Part shown: positions 26,792 to 35,918 of the stretch, one piece after another
Layout of the letters: every line of letters begins with the position of its first letter
Numbering within the stretch: position 1 is the first letter of the stretch
DNA from: Cellvibrionaceae bacterium
GTDB taxonomy: Bacteria > Pseudomonadota > Gammaproteobacteria > Pseudomonadales > Cellvibrionaceae
Assembly (NCBI GenBank): GCA_024707385.1
Contig: JANPZW010000013.1
Coordinates: 629,465 to 693,464, forward strand
Reading direction: 5' to 3'
DNA: 64,000 nt
Translations under genes and position numbers: made by a program
Notes under the pieces: model-generated
The model's input: the letters and a program-made list of their open reading frames with translations, nothing else
What the model was told of the DNA's origin: nothing
Databases searched by the model: none

Positions 26792-28432
26792 GTGCGCAAA
26801 TATGTGGAATTTAGCCGGGAGCAGATTCCGGCTGGCCTGTTCGACCGGGAAAATTCTCCGCTGCTGAGCGGTATTCTGCGCGGCGTCGAAAAAGAAAGTC
26901 TGCGCGTGACGCCGGCGGGTTGCATGGCCATGACGGAGCATCCGCCCGGGCTCGGCTCAGCCCTTACGCACCCGCAGATCACCACCGACTTCAGCGAAGC
27001 GCTACTGGAATTCATCACGCCCCCGTCCCACCGCGTCAGCACTCTTTTTGATCAGCTCACCGCACTGCACAGGTTCACCTATGAGCACATAGGCGAGGAA
27101 ATGCTGTGGAACCACAGCATGCCTTGCCTGGTTGGCGCGGGAGATGAAATACCGGTGGCGCGCTACGGCTCCACCAATCGCGGGCGGATGAAAACCATCT
27201 ATCGCGTCGGCTTGGGACACAGGTACGGTAGAGTCATGCAGACTGTCGCGGGGGTGCATTACAACTTTTCCCTCCCCGGATCCTTCTGGGCGTTCATGCA
27301 TCAGCACGAGGGTTCGGTAGAGGAACTCGACCAGTACACGACACGTCGCTATTTCGATCTGATACGCAACTTCCGCCGCCACTACTGGTTGCTGATTTAT
27401 CTGTTCGGCGCATCTCCGGCGCTCTGTCGCAGCTTCGTCGCAGGCCGCAGCCATCATTTGCAGCCGTTCGGAGCCGATGAGAACACTCTGCACCTGCCAT
27501 ATGCCACATCTCTGCGCATGGGCGATCTGGGCTATCAGAGCAAGGCCCAAGAAAAACTTTATGTTTGTTACAACTCCCTGGACAGCTATGTGAAAACGCT
27601 CGGCAGCGCCATAGCTACTCCTTACGAACCCTATGAGCAGATCGGCGTGCAGGACGCGCAGGGCAATTTTCAGCAGCTCAATACCGGATTGCTGCAAATC
27701 GAAAACGAGTTTTACAGCGCCATTCGCCCCAAGCGCACAGCACAGAAAGGAGAGACCGCTCTCACGGCCCTGTGCCGGCGCGGTGTTGAATATGTCGAAG
27801 TGCGCTGCCTTGATATAGATCCTTTCTCACCGACAGGCGTCAACCCTGCACAAGTGCGTTTCCTGGATACGTTTCTTATTTATTGCGCCCTGCAGGACAG
27901 CCCCCTGTGCGAGTCTGCCGAGTTTCACCACATTCTCAGCAACCAGAAAACCGTCGTGACCGAGGGGCGTCGCCCAGGCGCGCAACTGCGCACACGCACC
28001 GGCGAGGCACTGCCGCTGCAGGACTGGGGTAACGAGTTGCTTGAGGCGCTCCAACCTATTGCTGAACTGCTTGATCAAGTCCACGGCGGCGGCACGGATT
28101 ATCGCGACGCGTTGCAGGAGCAGGCCAAGAAAATCTCGGACCCTCGGCAAACGCCATCGGCAAAGGTATTGGACGAGTTGCGCACTTACGGCGAGACCTT
28201 TCACCAATGGGCCAAACGTCAGGCGCAGGCGCATAAGGATCACCTTCTCTCGCAACCGCTTTCACCGAGACTGGAAAAACGTTACGCCGATATGGCGGAG
28301 GAATCCTTGGCCATCCAGGCGGAAGAGGAGCGGCAACCCCAGGATGATTTTGCCGATTATCTGCGCGCCTATTACGCACAGTATCAAGCCTGTTGTGATG
28401 GCCGGAACAAAACCCCGCGCGGGGATTGTTGA
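26792..28432 (+). CDS. gshA: Glutamate-cysteine ligase, GshA type 1
   Basis: 546 residues from GTG 26792, chosen because GAGG lies 9 bases upstream and the homologous region starts here; the open frame upstream is unrelated. First step of glutathione synthesis. Motifs: GILRGVEKESLRVTPAGCMA (res ~28-47; ATP/Glu site), SSHPQITTDFSE-like ALTHPQITTDFSEALLEFIT, and VAGVHYNFSLPGSFW. The C-terminus has a helical tail (ADMAEESLAIQAEEERQPQD) typical of gammaproteobacterial GshA. Linked here to dsbB and, 14 kb away, to ovothiol genes, so thiol chemistry is well represented. Confidence 0.96.
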   Translation: MRKYVEFSREQIPAGLFDRENSPLLSGILRGVEKESLRVTPAGCMAMTEHPPGLGSALTHPQITTDFSEALLEFITPPSHRVSTLFDQLTALHRFTYEHIGEEMLWNHSMPCLVGAGDEIPVARYGSTNRGRMKTIYRVGLGHRYGRVMQTVAGVHYNFSLPGSFWAFMHQHEGSVEELDQYTTRRYFDLIRNFRRHYWLLIYLFGASPALCRSFVAGRSHHLQPFGADENTLHLPYATSLRMGDLGYQSKAQEKLYVCYNSLDSYVKTLGSAIATPYEPYEQIGVQDAQGNFQQLNTGLLQIENEFYSAIRPKRTAQKGETALTALCRRGVEYVEVRCLDIDPFSPTGVNPAQVRFLDTFLIYCALQDSPLCESAEFHHILSNQKTVVTEGRRPGAQLRTRTGEALPLQDWGNELLEALQPIAELLDQVHGGGTDYRDALQEQAKKISDPRQTPSAKVLDELRTYGETFHQWAKRQAQAHKDHLLSQPLSPRLEKRYADMAEESLAIQAEEERQPQDDFADYLRAYYAQYQACCDGRNKTPRGDC

Positions 28433-28446
28433 GCGCCGCTGGCGCT
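28432..28446. terminator. Short hairpin between gshA and the FliL-like gene
   Basis: AGCGCC (28432-28437), loop GCT, GGCGCT (28441-28446), then TATTTCT on the plus strand. Only 6 pairs. It could end gshA and, less well, the converging gene. A second GC hairpin (CCCCGCGCGGGG) lies just upstream. Confidence 0.4.
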
Positions 28447-28895
28447 TATTTCTGAATCAGGAATGCGTTGAAGTAGAGATCGACCACACCTTCAGCCTGG
28501 TCTTCTTTTTTAATCACATCGCGGACCACCTGCAGCGCCTCCTGGCGCAGCGCTTCCTTTCCTTCCTGTGACGAAATACTTTCGTCGCTCTGCGCGGAAA
28601 AAAGCATCACCAGATTATTGCGGATATAAGGCATATGATGGCGCACCGAGTCGGCGGCTGCGTTGTTCTGCAGCCGCAGCGCTATATCCGCCTTGATGTA
28701 TTTCAGACGCCCAACGCCGCCGTAGTTCACGATCAATGCCGGCTTTATCGGAATATAAATAGAAGGATTGGCCGGTGCTGCGGCACCGCCATCCTCAGCC
28801 GAAGCACCCTCATCCGTCGACACATTTCCAGATGCGTACACAAAAGGCGCCGCCAGCAAAATACCGATCGACACGACTACCGATCTGAATAACAT
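28446..28895 (-). CDS. FliL-family exported protein
   Basis: 149 residues. Signal peptide MLFRSVVVSIGILLAAPFVY followed by ASG, a Gly/Ala/Glu-rich linker, then SIYIPIKPALIVNYGGVGRL, KYIKADIALRLQNNAAADSV and MPYIRNNLVMLFSAQSDESI, the FliL signature (Y..l.P.fvvN..). No flagellar genes are nearby. Similar orphan FliL-like genes occur in Pseudomonas-type genomes. Probably periplasmic or inner-membrane associated. Confidence 0.85.
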   Translation of the reverse strand: MLFRSVVVSIGILLAAPFVYASGNVSTDEGASAEDGGAAAPANPSIYIPIKPALIVNYGGVGRLKYIKADIALRLQNNAAADSVRHHMPYIRNNLVMLFSAQSDESISSQEGKEALRQEALQVVRDVIKKEDQAEGVVDLYFNAFLIQK

Positions 28896-29055
28896 GTCAC
28901 AACCTCACCTCACTTAATTTGCAAAAAGCATAGTTGAAACGCTCGCAACGCGCCTGTGCCGGACCTTCCATGATGGCGCATCCAGGCTTGAGTTGAAGAG
29001 AAACTTTCACTACCGTACGGCATCCATAACGAACCATTTGCCTACGGACGACACT

Positions 29056-29547
29056 ATGTCTCTGCCATCTCCACGCCTGACCTTTCTGTTGATTTTTCTG
29101 GGTTGCACCGGCCTTATCTTGACCGGCTTTTATATGCAGTATGTGATGCATCTCTATCCCTGCCCGCTGTGCATCACCCAAAGAGTTTTTATTGTCGCCG
29201 TGGGCCTGACCGGCCTGCTGGGATTTTTCTTCAACCCCGGCTCCATCGGGCGCAAGATCTATGGTGTGGTGGGGATCTTGTTCGCCGTGCTCGGCGGCTC
29301 CTTTTCAACTCGCCAGCTCTGGCTGCAAAGCCTACCTGCAGACCAGGTACCCGCATGCGGGCCGGACATAGGTTATCTATTGGATAATTTTCCGCTGATT
29401 GATGCGCTGTCCGTGCTGTTGCGGGGTGACGGCAATTGCGCCGAAGTTCTCTGGACTTTCCTCGGTATTAGCATTCCGGGATGGACGCTTGTCGCCTTTA
29501 TCGGGCTTGTCATTATTAATCTCTGGCAAATCTTCCGACGCCATTGA
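29056..29547 (+). CDS. dsbB: Disulfide-bond formation protein DsbB
   Basis: 163 residues from ATG 29056. Four membrane helices (FLLIFLGCTGLILTGFYMQY; VFIVAVGLTGLLGFFF; IYGVVGILFAVLGGSF; GWTLVAFIGLVIINLW). First redox pair CPLC after helix 1, second loop with ACGPDIGYLLDNFPL ... DGNCAE. Reoxidises DsbA and passes electrons to quinone. The neighbourhood with algQ, an FKBP isomerase and AlgP-like protein matches Pseudomonas (dsbH-algQ-FKBP-algP). Confidence 0.95.
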   Translation: MSLPSPRLTFLLIFLGCTGLILTGFYMQYVMHLYPCPLCITQRVFIVAVGLTGLLGFFFNPGSIGRKIYGVVGILFAVLGGSFSTRQLWLQSLPADQVPACGPDIGYLLDNFPLIDALSVLLRGDGNCAEVLWTFLGISIPGWTLVAFIGLVIINLWQIFRRH

Positions 29548-29699
29548 GTTCTGCAAAGCCGACCGGTACCCGACCATCAGCACCGCTGATGGTCCAGCAG
29601 CTGACGGTTCATCAATAGAGGTCAGCGCACGGCGCAAACACCTCATTTTCCATATAGCGCTTCCCCATCAGGTGTTGTGACCTAAGAACGGTTTAGGGC

Positions 29700-29728
29700 T
29701 TGCCCTGAATCTGGAGATCCCCTATCTT
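29700..29728 (+). promoter_or_regulatory. Sigma-70-type promoter of algQ
   Basis: TTGCCC (29700-29705), 17-base spacer, TATCTT (29723-29728), about 57 bases before the ATG; GAGG precedes the ATG at 29785 by 8 bases. Confidence 0.5.
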
Positions 29729-29784
29729 CTCTCCGAGTCACCAATAATTCTCCATCCAAAGACTCTTCAACCGAGGAATATTGA

Positions 29785-30249
29785 ATGCTAGATAATTGTC
29801 AATCGGCGCGAGAGCGTTGGGGCGGCGTCAGCGAAATCATCGATCGCTGGTTGCAGGAGCGCCAGGATTTATTAGTGCTGTTTTGCAAACTCTCGGCGCA
29901 AAAGGACGGTAATTTTCCCAGCGATTCTGAAAACCTGCTGCAACGCTTTTGCCAGATTCTGGTGGATTATGTGTCTGCGGGACATTTCGAGGTTTACGAA
30001 CGGCTGGTAGACGAAGGCCGGGAATTTGATGATCAGGAAGGTTTGTCAAAAGCCAAAATCCACTACAAAACGATTGACTCCACCACCGAGTTGATTCTGG
30101 ATTTCAACGACAAATATCAGGAGACGGATGATTTAAGCAGTCTTTTGCAGGATTTGTCCCGTCTGGGAGAAACACTGGAAACGCGTTTCGAAGCGGAAGA
30201 TCGGATGATCGAAGTGTTACACAATTCCCATAAGGATCAGGTTGTTTGA
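29785..30249 (+). CDS. algQ: Anti-sigma-70 factor Rsd/AlgQ
   Basis: 154 residues, all helical. RERWGGVSEIIDRWLQERQD and LLVLFCKLSAQ match the N-terminus of Rsd/AlgQ, with FCQILVDYVSAGHFEVYERL in the middle. Binds region 4 of RpoD and lowers housekeeping transcription in stationary phase; in Pseudomonas it affects alginate and virulence genes. Followed by a clear terminator, so it is a single-gene transcript. Confidence 0.93.
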   Translation: MLDNCQSARERWGGVSEIIDRWLQERQDLLVLFCKLSAQKDGNFPSDSENLLQRFCQILVDYVSAGHFEVYERLVDEGREFDDQEGLSKAKIHYKTIDSTTELILDFNDKYQETDDLSSLLQDLSRLGETLETRFEAEDRMIEVLHNSHKDQVV

Positions 30250-30274
30250 TTTGACGCCGATTCAAGCAATACCG

Positions 30275-30299
30275 AAAAGCAGCTCAGGCTGCTTTTTTT
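30275..30299 (+). terminator. Rho-independent terminator of algQ
   Basis: Perfect 9-base stem AAAAGCAGC / GCTGCTTTT with loop TCAG, running into seven or more T. Confidence 0.9.
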
Positions 30300-30394
30300 A
30301 TGTCCGCACCATTTTTATGTCCGCTCTATAAGGTTGTCCTGGTCTCGACTGCTAAGCTTGCTGATAAGCATCTGAACAGCAAAAAGAAATTGCC

Positions 30395-31459
30395 ATGCAC
30401 AATTCCGCAATCGCGCTTACCCCTTTCGCGCTCCGCGTCTTTTGCGGCCCTGTGGCGCGCACCCTCAAAGCTCTGCCGCCACTACTGACATTTGTCATGA
30501 TGGTGGGCTGTGGCAATTCCGCTCTTGCTCCCACTAGCCAAATGCCCCTCGCCAAAGGCAGCGTCTATGCTGCGGCCTTTGACGATAGAGGTTCGTCCGC
30601 GGTGGTGGGATCGATTCATCACGGCATCAGCTACTGGCGCTTGAGCGACAGCGAACGGCTGTTTGACTGGAAGCACATACAAGGCGTGGATACGGCGCTC
30701 GTCGCCGCCGATTTTTCTCCCGATGGCACCTGGGCACTGACTGCCGACAAAAATACGCTGACGCTATGGAGCACCACCACGGGCGAAGGCTTGAGATATT
30801 GGCAGGCACCCGCCGACATTCTCTCCGTGCAGTTAAGCAATGATGGCGATCGCGCGCTGGCGGGTTTAAGCAACCAGACCGCAGTGTTATTTGATATACG
30901 CCGCGGCGGCATTCTCAGTACTCTGCGCCACGGCGGCCCGGTACACAGCGTCGCTCTCGACGCGACGGGAAATATAGCCGCGACAGGTTCGGCGGACCGC
31001 ACAGCGGCCTCGTGGGATCTGCGCGACAATAAACGCATCGCGACGGTTCGCCATGGTGAAGAGGTGCAACTGGTGGCTCTTTCTGCCGACGGCGAACTGG
31101 TTTTATCCGTCAGCAAATACGACAAGGCGATGATCTGGCGCAGTCAGGACGGCGCAGTGGTGGCCGAAATGCCTTTGCGAGCCGGGCGGCTCAAACGGGG
31201 GTTGCGCTTCACCAGCGCGCGCTTCAGTTTAGACAAGCGCTTTTTATTGACAGGGCAGACGGACCAGACAGTAACTTTATGGCGACTGGATGACCTGAAA
31301 AATCCCGTGTCGTGGAAAGTCGGCACGCGCCGGTTGTGGAAGCCGGTTGGATCTCACATTCTCGACGTTGCTTTTACCGCAGAAGATGGCCAATTTTTGG
31401 CGCTGGCGTCCAACGGCATCTTGTTTCGACTGCATTTACCCAACTCGGACGCAAAATAA
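30395..31459 (+). CDS. WD40-repeat lipoprotein
   Basis: 354 residues. The N-terminus is odd: a 30-residue lead, then LLTFVMMVGC as a lipobox, so translation may start at an internal ATG. The body is a beta-propeller with several WD40 blades, e.g. ADFSPDGTWALTADKNTLTL followed by W, VALDATGNIAATGSADRTAA and ARFSLDKRFLLTGQTDQTVT. No enzyme motif. Possibly an outer-membrane-anchored interaction platform. Inserted between algQ and the FKBP gene compared with Pseudomonas. Confidence 0.8.
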   Translation: MHNSAIALTPFALRVFCGPVARTLKALPPLLTFVMMVGCGNSALAPTSQMPLAKGSVYAAAFDDRGSSAVVGSIHHGISYWRLSDSERLFDWKHIQGVDTALVAADFSPDGTWALTADKNTLTLWSTTTGEGLRYWQAPADILSVQLSNDGDRALAGLSNQTAVLFDIRRGGILSTLRHGGPVHSVALDATGNIAATGSADRTAASWDLRDNKRIATVRHGEEVQLVALSADGELVLSVSKYDKAMIWRSQDGAVVAEMPLRAGRLKRGLRFTSARFSLDKRFLLTGQTDQTVTLWRLDDLKNPVSWKVGTRRLWKPVGSHILDVAFTAEDGQFLALASNGILFRLHLPNSDAK

Positions 31460-31485
31460 AAACGGGGCTCGAAGCCCCGTTTTTA
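31459..31485. terminator. Bidirectional rho-independent terminator
   Basis: Stem AAAACGGGGCT / AGCCCCGTTTT (11 pairs) with a 3-base loop. T runs on both strands serve the converging WD40 and FKBP genes. Confidence 0.92.
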
Positions 31486-31500
31486 CCCATCATCAAAGGA

Positions 31501-32256
31501 TCAATGCCCTTCGATTTTCGGATTGATTTCCAGCAGCTCCACTTCAAAAATCAGCGCGTCGTTCGGGCCGATTTTTCCAGAAGTGCCACCTTCGCCGTAA
31601 CCGAGTTCTGGCGGAATGTACAGTTTGAATTTATCACCCACTTTCATCAGCTGGAGTGCTTCAACCCAACCTTCAATCACACCTTTCACCGGGAAGCTGA
31701 CGGGCTCACCGCGCTCAACCGAGCTGTCGAAGACTGAACCGTCGACCAGGGTACCGTGGTAATGAACTTTGACAATGTCTTCCGCGGTCGGAGTAGCAGC
31801 CCCTTCAGGTGCCGCTTGTATGACTTCGTATTGCAGGCCGCTTTCAGTGACTTTCACGCCCTCTTTTTTTGCGTTTTCAGCGAGGAAAGCCTGCGCTTTC
31901 TTCAAGTTCCCCTCGGCTGCGACCTTGCGCTCTTCTTCGCGCTTGTTCTGTTGTGACTCTTGGAAAGACATCATGATCTGCTGCTGATCTTCCTGGGCGA
32001 TACGCGGCTCTTTGTCGTCCAGTACGTCCTGAATTGCGGCAGACATAACGTCTTTCTCGAAATTGAGGCCGTTCGCCTGCGCTTGCTTGGCCATGTTGTA
32101 GCCAACGATGTATGTAACTTTTTGTTCAACGCTGTCGAGCTTAACCTCGGCTGCGGCTGCGGAAGTCTGGGCCTCTTTGTTACAGCCCGCAGTCACCAGC
32201 ACCGCGGCAACCGCGGCGCCCAGGACACTTGCTTTCGTTAAATGTAACTTCTTCAT
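31501..32256 (-). CDS. FKBP-type peptidyl-prolyl isomerase lipoprotein (FkpA/Mip-like)
   Basis: 251 residues from ATG 32256, which gives a lipoprotein signal (lipobox TAGC at res 22-25); the frame open further upstream is not coding. N-terminal dimerisation domain (YIVGYNMAKQAQANGLNFEK; QQQIMMSFQESQQNKREEER), then an FKBP domain (VKVHYHGTLVDGSVFDSS, FPVKGVIEGWVEALQLMKVG, YIPPELGYGEGG). Periplasmic folding factor. Position between algQ and the AlgP-like gene matches Pseudomonas PA5254. Confidence 0.94.
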   Translation of the reverse strand: MKKLHLTKASVLGAAVAAVLVTAGCNKEAQTSAAAAEVKLDSVEQKVTYIVGYNMAKQAQANGLNFEKDVMSAAIQDVLDDKEPRIAQEDQQQIMMSFQESQQNKREEERKVAAEGNLKKAQAFLAENAKKEGVKVTESGLQYEVIQAAPEGAATPTAEDIVKVHYHGTLVDGSVFDSSVERGEPVSFPVKGVIEGWVEALQLMKVGDKFKLYIPPELGYGEGGTSGKIGPNDALIFEVELLEINPKIEGH

Positions 32257-32798
32257 AGACGTTTCCAATGAGCATTTATTATGAGTGGAGTTCTCAGCTC
32301 TGACGGGGCACGACATACCCATAGGCGCCGAGAAAGCTGCAGGTGCGCCATGGTAACGCAAAATCTTCTGAGATCGCAGACCGGCCGCACATTTTTTTTG
32401 CCCAATGAAACTGCCGGGCGATGGAAAAGCGAGCCACCAATACCCGGACACCGGGCAGAGCAAAAATCCCTTCGCGATGCAGCCTCTGGTGATCATCCGC
32501 ACCGAAGATCTCGCAAGCGTACAAGAATGGAAAAAGGCGGCGCGCACGACATCTTTATTCCGGACCGAGAGTTCGCCTGACACACATATCGCAAACAAAA
32601 CTTTTTTGTCCCGAACAGCGATTCCGATAAGAAGGTTCAATCCACAACACGAATCGCTTAAAACAGCAGAATATTGTTTGAAATTTTTTGTGTTCGACTT
32701 GCAAATCGCCCAAAAACCGTACATTTTTTATCGGAACCACGCTATTATTTTGTGCGTCGACTCAATCCCTCTTGTTAAACATCACACAGGTATCCCGT
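32257..32798. other. Intergenic region between FKBP and AlgP-like genes
   Basis: 542 bases between divergent genes, AT-richer in the right half. Holds both promoters. On the plus strand TATTAT (32742-32747) could be a -10 for the AlgP-like gene, but I find no matching -35. No ORF here looks coding on either strand. Confidence 0.4.
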
Positions 32799-33723
32799 AT
32801 GGCTGCGCAGAAAAAAAAAGATGGCAGATCCCGTTCTTGATCTCGAAAAACAGATTGCAAAGTTGCAGGAACAATTGGCGAAGGCCCGCGCGAAAAAAGT
32901 CAGCGGTGCCGAAAAAGCACTGAAAACAGCGCAAAGTGGTGCAGCGAAAAATAAAACCGCACTCGCCAAGGCCAAGGAAAAGCTGGCCGCCGCCACAGCC
33001 GCGAACAAGAAGAAAAAGTCTGCTGCTACACAGAGCCGCGTCAAAGCCGCGCAGGCGGAATTGGCCAAATTGAAGACAGCCTCTGCAGAACTGAAAGACT
33101 CTCTCGCCAGCGCCAAAGCCGATCTGGCCGCAGCCAAAGGCACCGCTAAAGCAGAAATTGCCGCTAAACCAGCAAAAGCGGCCAAGAGTGCCGGCGGCAA
33201 AAAACGCGGTCGCAAACCAAAGAGCGCGGCCCCGGTAACTGCAAAAAAGGAAAAGAAAGAAAAGAAGGCTAAGAAAGAGAAGCCGGCAAAAGCTGTAAAA
33301 GCCACGAAAGCTGCAAAATCCGCGAAAGCTGAAAAAGCTAAACCTGCCAAGGCTGCTAAGGCGAAACCCGGCCGCAAACCCGGCAAACTCAAAGCCGCTG
33401 AAGTTGCCGCTCCCGCCACTGCTGCCGCTGCCAAGAAGCGCGGTCGGCCGAAAAAAACCACCGCTCCGGTGGAAGCTAGCGCACCGGCGGAAGTAAAACA
33501 GGAGCCCAAGAAAGCCAAGGAAAAGAAAGAGAAGAAGGTCAAACCAGCGAAGAAGGAAAATAAAGCGAAGAGCAAAGCGGTATTAGCGCCACAGGAATCA
33601 CCAGTCAGTGAAACCTTGGAAACCGTGATTGAAACCCCGCCGCCAGCCGTTGAAGCACCCGCTCCAGTGGAAACACCAGTAGAAGCACCGGCTCCAGGCA
33701 GCCTGTTCGACAGCGAAGTGTAA
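32799..33723 (+). CDS. algP: AlgP-like / histone H1-like Lys-Ala-rich protein; apparent frameshift at the start
   Basis: The body is open from ATG 32821 (300 residues). ATG 32799 has a better ribosome site (AGG about 9 bases upstream) and becomes in-frame if the run of nine A (32811-32819) is eight, giving 307 residues. The first 60 residues are a helical coiled coil (LDLEKQIAKLQEQLAKARAK). The rest is almost only Lys, Ala, Pro and Glu, with AT-hook-like KKRGRKPK and KKRGRPKK. This is the layout of AlgP and of H1-like bacterial proteins. Likely binds DNA or nucleoid; AlgP regulates alginate genes in Pseudomonas. Acidic/Pro tail at the end. Confidence 0.8.
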
Positions 33724-33732
33724 TGATCTCAA

Positions 33733-33763
33733 GCGCCACCGTCTGAGCTCCAGATGGTGGCGC
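33733..33763. terminator. Stem-loop between converging AlgP-like and barrel genes
   Basis: GCGCCACCGTCT / AGATGGTGGCGC, 12 pairs with one G-T, 7-base loop. No clear T run on either side, so termination is only probable. Confidence 0.5.
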
Positions 33764-33819
33764 ATTCACTACCGATACCCCCTTTTCCTTTCTCTCCCCA
33801 ATCGCCACTTCCACAGCGT

Positions 33820-35901
33820 CTAGAAGCGGAGATGATATCCGGCGAACACGTAGGAATAATCCAGGCTGTTTTTCGTATCGACGTCGCGTATTGCTTCATT
33901 GCCTGCTTCCAGGCGCAATTCGGTATTTCTCCATGGACGGTACGCCAGCGCGAGACTGCCGCGCACATTGGTCTGCGCTGTGTCATCCGCTTTGCGCTGG
34001 TCGTATTTGAAATGCACCTTGGGCGTGACAAAAAGGCGATTGCCGAACAGGCGAAAACGTTCGCCGATATGAATCATGCTTGAAGTCGCCTGGGTGGTAT
34101 CAGCCACTCGCACACCGAGTGTTGCCGAATCGCCAACGCCAAAAAAGTCGTCGACAATCGCCTGCACGCCGGCGGAGGAATAGCGATATTCGGCGTCCTT
34201 GGATTCCACCTTGGCCTCCATCAAGTCCACCTCTGTGACTTCAAAAAGCGGCATATCCGAGCTCACTGACTGGTAGAGATCAACCATGATTTGCAACGTA
34301 GAATCGACCTGCCACTGGTAATTCAAGGATCCGTATTCAAACAGCGAAGTGCGCTCCAACGCGTGGTAAAGCAGATAGTCGCGATTGAATTGAGTACGCA
34401 GATATTGTTCAAGATTCAGATAAGGCTGACCGATCAGGATATTGGTGCTCGTCAGAAATGGGGATCTCTGGCGACCAACCTGCGCGGCGACGCGGTTGCT
34501 CTCATTGATTTGATAGGAACCCTGCCAACGCAATACATTCAGCTCGGCGAATTCATAGTCGTAATCGACATTCACATAACTGGAAAATCGCTGCGATACG
34601 TACTGCGCTCTGCCACCGTATGCGGCGCGATCAGTTTCACCGTATACCGTCTGCTGAGTGACGTATCCAGCCACGCTCCAATTGGCATTCCAATCGAAGC
34701 TCGTTTGCAGGCTGTAGAACTCGCGATCCATATAATCGTAAAAATCAGAAAACAGGACCGGCACACCCGCATTGAATCCCACCTTCCAGCGCTGGGACAG
34801 CGGGTATTTCACTGACAGACCATCAAAATAGGTGTACGTGCCGCTGTCGTAATCCCTCTGCCGCCCGCCGACGAGATTCAGTCCGGTATCCACATGGGTG
34901 TAATCAAGATAAAACCGTTTTATTGCCGTTTTATCATCATCCACGTGATCGAGCAGATCAGCGTGATCGTAGCCACTGAGGCGCACCTCGATATTGTGTT
35001 CCGGATGGCGATAGCCGGCGGTGAAATCGTAGTTGGTCGCCACCACAGCGAACACATCTTCATCGCGCACATATTTGCCTCCGCGCTCCATATAGTTGTA
35101 GAACTGGCCGAGGACCCCTCGCCAATAAAAGCGCTGATCGGTTTGCGCGTATTTGGATTTTCGCAACGCATCCTGACCGTCATCCGCAGCGGTTTCCAAT
35201 GCACGCAATCGCTGATTCACCCGCTTTACCCAACTGCCTTCGGCACGGCTGGCCAGCAGCGTTCGATATGACTGCAGCGCCAGTTCAGTCTGGCCGAGAC
35301 GCTCATAGGTCAACCCCATTAACTCTTGCGCCCACGCGGAGATCTCAACATCAGATGACAGAGAGAGGACAGCGTAATAATTCAGCGCCCGCTGATACTG
35401 CTGGTTCGTGAACAGGTTTTTGGCTTCCGCCAAAATCGCCTGCACGCCGGCGTGGCGGTCTTCGGTGGCAGGATTCAACCAATAGGAGGATTTTTGCTCT
35501 GTGGGAGTAAACAGTTGGCGATGTTGTTCGGCCGAAACACTCAGCACCCTTAAGCCAGTGAACACCGATGCGTTGTCGAGGACAAATTTTTCCGCCTCCG
35601 CGCGGGTCACAAAAAAACCCAGCGAGACAAGCGGCAGCGGCTGGTTCGTCATCTGCGCCGGCGAGGTATAAAACGCTAGATATGCGTAACGCCCTAAACG
35701 CGCGCGCAACGCGTTGACGCCACCTGCACTGACCGGCCATTCGACCACAAATCCGGCGCTCGCATGCTCGCGATACAGAGCAAAGAAGCCCTCCGTTTCC
35801 GCGCGCGTGTCCTGGGCTGAAACACCCTGCGCTACAACACCTAATAGCAGAGCGGCGCTGAGGAAAGCGGTGACCGTTTTTCGTATTGCTGAGGTAATCA
35901 T
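33820..35901 (-). CDS. Outer-membrane beta-barrel protein with N-terminal SPOR/TPR-like part, linked to multihaem cytochromes
   Basis: 693 residues from ATG 35901 (signal peptide MITSAIRKTVTAFLSAALLL ... VSAQ); a longer frame to 35964 has no signal. Residues 30-130 look like a SPOR-type domain, residues 150-260 hold TPR-like helices (LFTNQQYQRALNYYAVLSLS; TYERLGQTELALQSYRTLLA). From about 280 on there are alternating hydrophobic strands of a large barrel (FYWRGVLGQFYNYMERGGKY; WKVGFNAGVPVLFSDFYDYM) ending YVFAGYHLRF with the C-terminal Phe of outer-membrane proteins. It follows two multihaem cytochrome genes by 17 bases and is a candidate sheath for an electron conduit. Confidence 0.8.
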   Translation of the reverse strand: MITSAIRKTVTAFLSAALLLGVVAQGVSAQDTRAETEGFFALYREHASAGFVVEWPVSAGGVNALRARLGRYAYLAFYTSPAQMTNQPLPLVSLGFFVTRAEAEKFVLDNASVFTGLRVLSVSAEQHRQLFTPTEQKSSYWLNPATEDRHAGVQAILAEAKNLFTNQQYQRALNYYAVLSLSSDVEISAWAQELMGLTYERLGQTELALQSYRTLLASRAEGSWVKRVNQRLRALETAADDGQDALRKSKYAQTDQRFYWRGVLGQFYNYMERGGKYVRDEDVFAVVATNYDFTAGYRHPEHNIEVRLSGYDHADLLDHVDDDKTAIKRFYLDYTHVDTGLNLVGGRQRDYDSGTYTYFDGLSVKYPLSQRWKVGFNAGVPVLFSDFYDYMDREFYSLQTSFDWNANWSVAGYVTQQTVYGETDRAAYGGRAQYVSQRFSSYVNVDYDYEFAELNVLRWQGSYQINESNRVAAQVGRQRSPFLTSTNILIGQPYLNLEQYLRTQFNRDYLLYHALERTSLFEYGSLNYQWQVDSTLQIMVDLYQSVSSDMPLFEVTEVDLMEAKVESKDAEYRYSSAGVQAIVDDFFGVGDSATLGVRVADTTQATSSMIHIGERFRLFGNRLFVTPKVHFKYDQRKADDTAQTNVRGSLALAYRPWRNTELRLEAGNEAIRDVDTKNSLDYSYVFAGYHLRF

Positions 35902-35918
35902 AGCCAATTCCACTAACG

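Noticed and set aside
28446..28895. Flagellar operon suggested by the FliL-like gene
   Set aside because: No other flagellar gene lies nearby; this FliL-like family is often found alone.
32257..32724. N-terminal extension of the FKBP gene upstream of 32256
   Set aside because: The ATG at 32256 gives a proper lipoprotein signal; the extension is low-quality sequence with no homologous look.
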